The notes beneath the pieces are model-generated. The model worked only from the letters and a program-made list of their open reading frames with translations, was not told the origin of the DNA and made no database searches. A DNA stretch of 5,225 nucleotides from Anaerolineales bacterium (GTDB lineage Bacteria > Chloroflexota > Anaerolineae > 4572-78 > NAK82), in contig JAHELX010000433.1 in assembly GCA_024643945.1 (NCBI GenBank), positions 426-5,650 on the forward strand, given 5' to 3'. This document shows, one piece after another, positions 4,556 through 5,225 of the stretch. The position numbers and the translations under genes are program-made. Every line of letters starts with the position of its first letter. Position 1 is the first letter of the stretch.

Positions 4556-5225
4556 ATGGCTAAGGTAGCGATCAATGGATTGGGGAGAATAGGCAGGGCG
4601 GCTTTCAAGATCATACTCGATACTCCGGAGTTGGAGTTAGTAGCTGTCAATGATCTGGTTCCAGCCGATAACCTGGCGTATCTGCTGAAATATGACACGG
4701 CCTATGGCAGATATGAAAGAAGCGTAGAAGCGGATGGCGATCACCTGGTCGTAGGGGGTAAGATATTAAAGACCCTGCACCAAAAAGACCCGACTCAACT
4801 GCCTTGGGGCGATTTGGGGATCGACATTGTTTTTGAGTGCACCGGCGTCTTTACCAAAGAAGAGGACTTGAGAAAGCACTTAGAGGCTGGTGCCAGGTAT
4901 GTGATTCTCTCTGCTCCGGCCAAGGGTGGAGAAGTCCCTACGGTGGTCCATGGCGTCAACACTCCTGGAGAGGATTCGATGCAGATAATATCCTGCGCAA
5001 GCTGCACTACAAACTGCATCACGCCCGTTGTGGAGATTATGGGGAGAAGAATCGGCGTTAAAAAGGCCATTATGACCACTGTCCATGCCTATACTGCATC
5101 CCAGGCTATAGTGGATGGACCGAACAAGAGAGTAAGAAGAGGGAGAGCGGGTGCTGCCAACTTCATACCCACCTCAACGGGAGCCGCAATAGCGACTACC
5201 AAAGCCCTGCCCCAATATGAGGGGA
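4556..5225 (+). CDS. gap: Glyceraldehyde-3-phosphate dehydrogenase, type I (partial, 3' end outside window)
   Basis: The first 223 codons are present and no stop occurs before the window ends. The complete protein would be about 330-340 residues. GAPDH catalyses phosphorylating oxidation of glyceraldehyde 3-phosphate in glycolysis and the reverse in gluconeogenesis. The Rossmann motif INGLGRIGR (6-14) opens the protein. Asp33 in VNDL is the residue associated with NAD binding. SCTTNC holds the catalytic Cys150, and His177 in TTVHAYT is the catalytic partner. VDGPNK followed by RRGRAGAANFIPTSTGAA matches the S-loop and phosphate-binding region, and the Gly-Pro there resembles the E. coli NAD-type enzyme, so NAD preference is likely. 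ATG at 4556 follows AAAGGAG at 4542-4548. All 12 arginines are AGA or AGG and the gene looks less GC-rich than its neighbours, suggesting different ancestry. Other glycolytic genes such as pgk often follow but lie outside the window. Confidence 0.96.
   Translation, partial: MAKVAINGLGRIGRAAFKIILDTPELELVAVNDLVPADNLAYLLKYDTAYGRYERSVEADGDHLVVGGKILKTLHQKDPTQLPWGDLGIDIVFECTGVFTKEEDLRKHLEAGARYVILSAPAKGGEVPTVVHGVNTPGEDSMQIISCASCTTNCITPVVEIMGRRIGVKKAIMTTVHAYTASQAIVDGPNKRVRRGRAGAANFIPTSTGAAIATTKALPQYEG

Noticed and set aside
4795..5086. Minus-strand and alternate-frame open frames within GAPDH
   Set aside because: They are antisense or out of frame to a GAPDH gene with catalytic Cys150 and His177 and an unbroken reading frame to the window end.

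Overview
The window most resembles a GC-rich bacterial chromosome, probably a member of the Chloroflexota (Anaerolineae-like) or a similar thermophilic or environmental lineage. This rests on general impression: GTG starts, leaderless S1C proteases, a LmbE-type deacetylase and small oxidase-subunit-like membrane proteins. No ribosomal RNA or other decisive marker is present. I see no mobile element, CRISPR array or tRNA, and no gene-free stretch longer than about 200 bases.

Layout. A plus-strand PIG-L/LmbE-family zinc deacetylase (19-873) converges on a five-gene block, all on the minus strand. Between them (874-1005) lie two strong hairpins that probably end transcription. In transcription order the minus block is: two tandem, paralogous four-helix membrane proteins related to heme-copper oxidase subunit I (4351-3932, then 3930-3529, one base apart); a NarL/LuxR-type response regulator with a degenerate receiver (3402-2740); a cytoplasmic HtrA-like trypsin-family protease with a PDZ domain (2623-1670); and a second, shorter trypsin-family protease without PDZ (1614-1006). 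On the other side of a 204-base divergent intergenic region, a glyceraldehyde-3-phosphate dehydrogenase gene starts at 4556 on the plus strand and runs off the window.

How the genes may work together. The two proteases share fold, catalytic triad and N-terminal helix and are 55 bases apart, so they look like a duplicated pair in one transcript. The response regulator just upstream is a candidate controller of them. The membrane pair carries conserved His, Gly-Trp and Gln residues that suggest heme or quinone contact, so a redox or heme input is conceivable. These links are inferred from gene order only.

Most unusual points: a perfect threefold 24-bp in-frame repeat inside the HtrA catalytic domain; a receiver lacking the switch Thr and Lys; complementary single histidines in the two membrane paralogs; and a complete change of arginine codon use at the GAPDH gene (12 of 12 AGA/AGG, against 20 of 20 CGN in the deacetylase), which points to a different ancestry for that end of the window.
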